From: Nitrospinae bacterium CG11_big_fil_rev_8_21_14_0_20_45_15
GTDB taxonomy: Bacteria > Nitrospinota > Nitrospinia > Nitrospinales > VA-1
DNA: 64,000 nt
Assembly (NCBI GenBank): GCA_002787235.1
Contig: PCWG01000021.1
Coordinates: 1 to 64,000, forward strand
Reading direction: 5' to 3'
Below the pieces are notes generated by a model. That model did not search any database. It saw nothing but the letters and a program-made list of their open reading frames with translations, and was not told the origin of the DNA. Every line of letters starts with the position of its first letter. The first letter of the stretch is position 1. Both the position numbers and the translations under genes were made by a program. Below are positions 61,993-64,000 of the stretch, one piece after another.

Positions 61993-62691
61993 ATGCGTTT
62001 CGGAAAAAATATCGTCGATGGTATTTTTTTGGAGCGTCCCAATCGTTACCTTGCCCGTATTTTGGTAGACGGACAGGAAACCCTCGCACATGTCCCCGAC
62101 CCGGGAAGACTTCCGGGTTTGATGATCCCTCAGCGTAAAGTTCGACTGATTCACAACCCCGGTCCCAAGAGAAAAACCGACTACACACTCGCACTGGTGC
62201 GTCATGGCGATATCTGGGTCAGCGTCTACCCCGTTTTTGCAAACGCATTGATTGAAGATGCCTTGTTGAGAAGAAATCTGCCCGAGTTCGAAGGTTTTAT
62301 AAAGATCAAGCGTGAAGTCAAAATGGGCGACAGTCGATTCGATTTCAGAATCGATTTTGCAAGCGGACCGCTTTATCTCGAAGTCAAATCGGTCAGCCAT
62401 GTGGAAGAATGCGTGGGGAAATTTCCCGACGCACCCACCAAGAGGGGATCGAAGCATTTGCAAGAGCTGATTGCGCTGAAACAGAGTGGATTGCGCAGTG
62501 CGGTTATGTTCGTGTCACAAAGATCGGACACCGTTTCTGTGAGTTCCAACGATGACATCGACCCAGAGTTTGGTATTTTGTTGCGACAGGCAAGAGACGA
62601 AGGGGTCGAACTCTACGCCTACAATTGTAGCGTTACCCGCAATGAGATATCGTTGAACCACCGCTTGCCTGTAGTGCTAAAGAACGCATAA
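61993..62691 (+). CDS. sfsA: SfsA family protein
   Basis: A 232-residue protein with the SfsA blocks LERPNRYLARI, ETLAHVPDPGRLPGL, REVKMGDSRFDF, YLEVKSV and GSKHLQELIAL with SAVMFV. SfsA was named for effects on sugar fermentation in E. coli; the fold suggests a DNA- or nuclease-like protein and the activity is unsettled. It follows nuoM by 41 bases on the same strand and may be read through from the nuo promoter. Convergent with marC, 21 bases away. Confidence 0.92.
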   Translation: MRFGKNIVDGIFLERPNRYLARILVDGQETLAHVPDPGRLPGLMIPQRKVRLIHNPGPKRKTDYTLALVRHGDIWVSVYPVFANALIEDALLRRNLPEFEGFIKIKREVKMGDSRFDFRIDFASGPLYLEVKSVSHVEECVGKFPDAPTKRGSKHLQELIALKQSGLRSAVMFVSQRSDTVSVSSNDDIDPEFGILLRQARDEGVELYAYNCSVTRNEISLNHRLPVVLKNA

Positions 62692-62712
62692 CAAACAGGC
62701 AGGAACTCACTT

Positions 62713-63333
62713 TCAGGACAGACCGGGTAACAGTTCTTTCAATTCATCGGCGATGATTCCCACGGCCAGACTCCCTAACAGCAGTCCCATGATTTGTGTG
62801 ACGAATTTAATGCCGGTCCTGCCCAATACCCCAACCAATTTGCGGGCGAATTTCAGTGAAAGCCAAATGACCCCTCCGACGAGGACAAACTCTGCGATAG
62901 ATATCAGTTTGTTAGACCACAGGGAAATTTCACTGGATCGAATAATAACAAAACTGATTGCGGCCGGTCCGATGAACAGGGGGAAGGTGAGGGGCATCAA
63001 GGCGATGTCGTCTTTGGTCGAATGATCTCCCCAAAGTGAATTAGTGGCTTTAGTATCGGCGAGCATGGTAAAGGCAATGTAGATCAAAAAAACGCCTCCC
63101 ACCAGTTTGAACGCGGGCATTTGAATGCCAAAAAAAAGGACGATGAATTTACCGAATAAAAAGGACAGGGTCAATAAAACCACCGAGGCGCAGGAAGTTT
63201 TAAATATGATAGCATCGTGTTCTTTTGACGTTTTATCAGCCGTCAGAGAAATGTAAAGCGGCAGGTTGCCAATGGGATCGATGACCGCTAGCAGGATCAC
63301 AAAAGCCTTGGTCAACTCAGTGATTTCGGGCAC
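62713..63333 (-). CDS. MarC family integral membrane protein
   Basis: A 206-residue protein with six predicted helices. LLAVIDPIGNLPLYISL at the N terminus, LMPLTFPLFIGPAAIS in the middle and GLLLGSLAVGIIADEL at the end are typical of MarC/UPF0056 proteins, whose transport role is unproven. The start is a GTG at 63333. The 227 bases upstream to the next gene contain no recognisable gene. Confidence 0.88.
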   Translation of the reverse strand: MPEITELTKAFVILLAVIDPIGNLPLYISLTADKTSKEHDAIIFKTSCASVVLLTLSFLFGKFIVLFFGIQMPAFKLVGGVFLIYIAFTMLADTKATNSLWGDHSTKDDIALMPLTFPLFIGPAAISFVIIRSSEISLWSNKLISIAEFVLVGGVIWLSLKFARKLVGVLGRTGIKFVTQIMGLLLGSLAVGIIADELKELLPGLS

Positions 63334-63560
63334 GTATTACACCGTGATAGAGAATTTTTTCAATCGTGAGTCGTTTGGATACAGGACGGGCATCGCCTGT
63401 TGGAAATACAGTCCCATTCAAAATGGCTGTGCGCGAAAAATTAAAAGTTTGGATTCATCGCCCCAATTCAAATGATGTCTGAAAATAATCTTTAGATATT
63501 TTCGATTGCGCACAGACCTGCATTGAATTTTTTTAAACGCAATTCCGCCCAGGCTGACGG

Positions 63561-63983
63561 TCAGTCGCGACGAACCAGGCGAACCGCGTGAGAAATGGTT
63601 TGATCGTTTTTTTCGTACCAATAGGGGAAACCGTTGACGTAAAAAAGGATTTGGGCTTCTTTGCCTCGGGTTTGGCTGGTCCAGGTACAGTTGCCACCTC
63701 CCGGTGCAAAAATGGAACTGATCTGGATATCCGATCCCGCTGAGTCTTTATTCAGAGATTCTTTCTCGTGAATGGACAGGGCTTCATGGATTGTTGGCAT
63801 ACGCCAATCGTCGTGCCCACCGAATTTCTTTTTGTTCATCTCTGCGGCAAATTCATTTGCCTCGTCCCAACTGACGGCTTTATCCAGATGAAGTTGTGAA
63901 TCTTTGGCCATCCAACTGAGACTGGTGACAGAATCGTAAATGACGTCTTCGGAGCTTTTGAGATAACGGGATTTCTTTTCCAT
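63561..63983 (-). CDS. DUF1566 (Lcl-like) domain protein
   Basis: A 140-residue protein made of one DUF1566 domain: DSVTSLSWMAKDS, AVSWDEANEFAAEM, HDDWRMPTIHEA and CTWTSQTR, with the AVRLVRRD end. The fold is lectin-like and such domains often occur in surface or periplasmic proteins, but no signal peptide is visible here. The ATG at 63983 is close to the window edge, so upstream context is missing. Confidence 0.8.
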   Translation of the reverse strand: MEKKSRYLKSSEDVIYDSVTSLSWMAKDSQLHLDKAVSWDEANEFAAEMNKKKFGGHDDWRMPTIHEALSIHEKESLNKDSAGSDIQISSIFAPGGGNCTWTSQTRGKEAQILFYVNGFPYWYEKNDQTISHAVRLVRRD

Positions 63984-64000
63984 AGTATATGCGTAAATGG

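Overview
The window reads as chromosome of a Gram-negative, respiring bacterium of moderate GC content. The outer-membrane TamA/TamB pair, a large surface-polysaccharide locus and a proton-pumping NADH dehydrogenase operon support this. The number of B12-binding radical SAM proteins and the overall gene style would fit a Nitrospinota-like or deltaproteobacterium-like lineage, but no rRNA or marker gene is present, so the taxonomy is inference. I see no tRNA, rRNA, CRISPR array, transposase or phage gene.

Region by region: (1) 1-2446, minus strand: an AT-rich, decayed array of RHS polymorphic-toxin tips. RHS core pieces alternate with small immunity-type genes and are broken by frameshifts. 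(2) 2571-9923: tamA-tamB, then glutaminase glsA. (3) 10031-21346: mostly minus strand, with a YfhO-like membrane protein, three B12-binding radical SAM enzymes, a lone methyltransferase on the plus strand, an AsnB-type amidotransferase and a membrane glycosyltransferase. (4) 21698-29454, plus strand: starts at a near-consensus promoter with an operator-like palindrome on the start site. It holds a fourth B12/radical SAM enzyme, E1-alpha and E1-beta of a thiamine-dependent 2-oxoacid dehydrogenase without E2/E3, an SDR epimerase, HddA-like and HddC-like GDP-heptose enzymes, and a DegT-fold enzyme whose catalytic lysine is histidine, marking it as a sugar 3-dehydratase rather than an aminotransferase. 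(5) 29586-43494: a membrane-anchored pentapeptide-repeat protein, GDP-fucose-synthase-like reductase, Nudix hydrolase, part of a pseudaminic acid pathway (PseB and a PseG-PseH fusion) with glycosyltransferases, pyrF with its own consensus promoter, a CDP-glucose/CDP-4-keto-6-deoxyglucose module (rfbF, rfbG), a 3,5-epimerase-like cupin, a glycosyltransferase and trmL. (6) 43520-48855: membrane proteins of unknown role, including a VWA-type and a DUF4159-type pair. (7) 48928-61951: the complex I operon nuoA to nuoM behind a near-perfect sigma-70 promoter and a structured leader; nuoN is not present. (8) sfsA, marC and a DUF1566 protein close the window.

Regions 3-5 together look like one surface-glycan locus assembled from GDP-, CDP- and UDP-sugar modules, each incomplete here. 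The most novel idea is that E1-alpha/E1-beta act without a dehydrogenase complex and transfer a two-carbon unit to a keto-deoxy sugar made by the neighbouring dehydratases, giving a branched-chain sugar. That is inference from gene content and known precedents (AviB1/AviB2, YerE).
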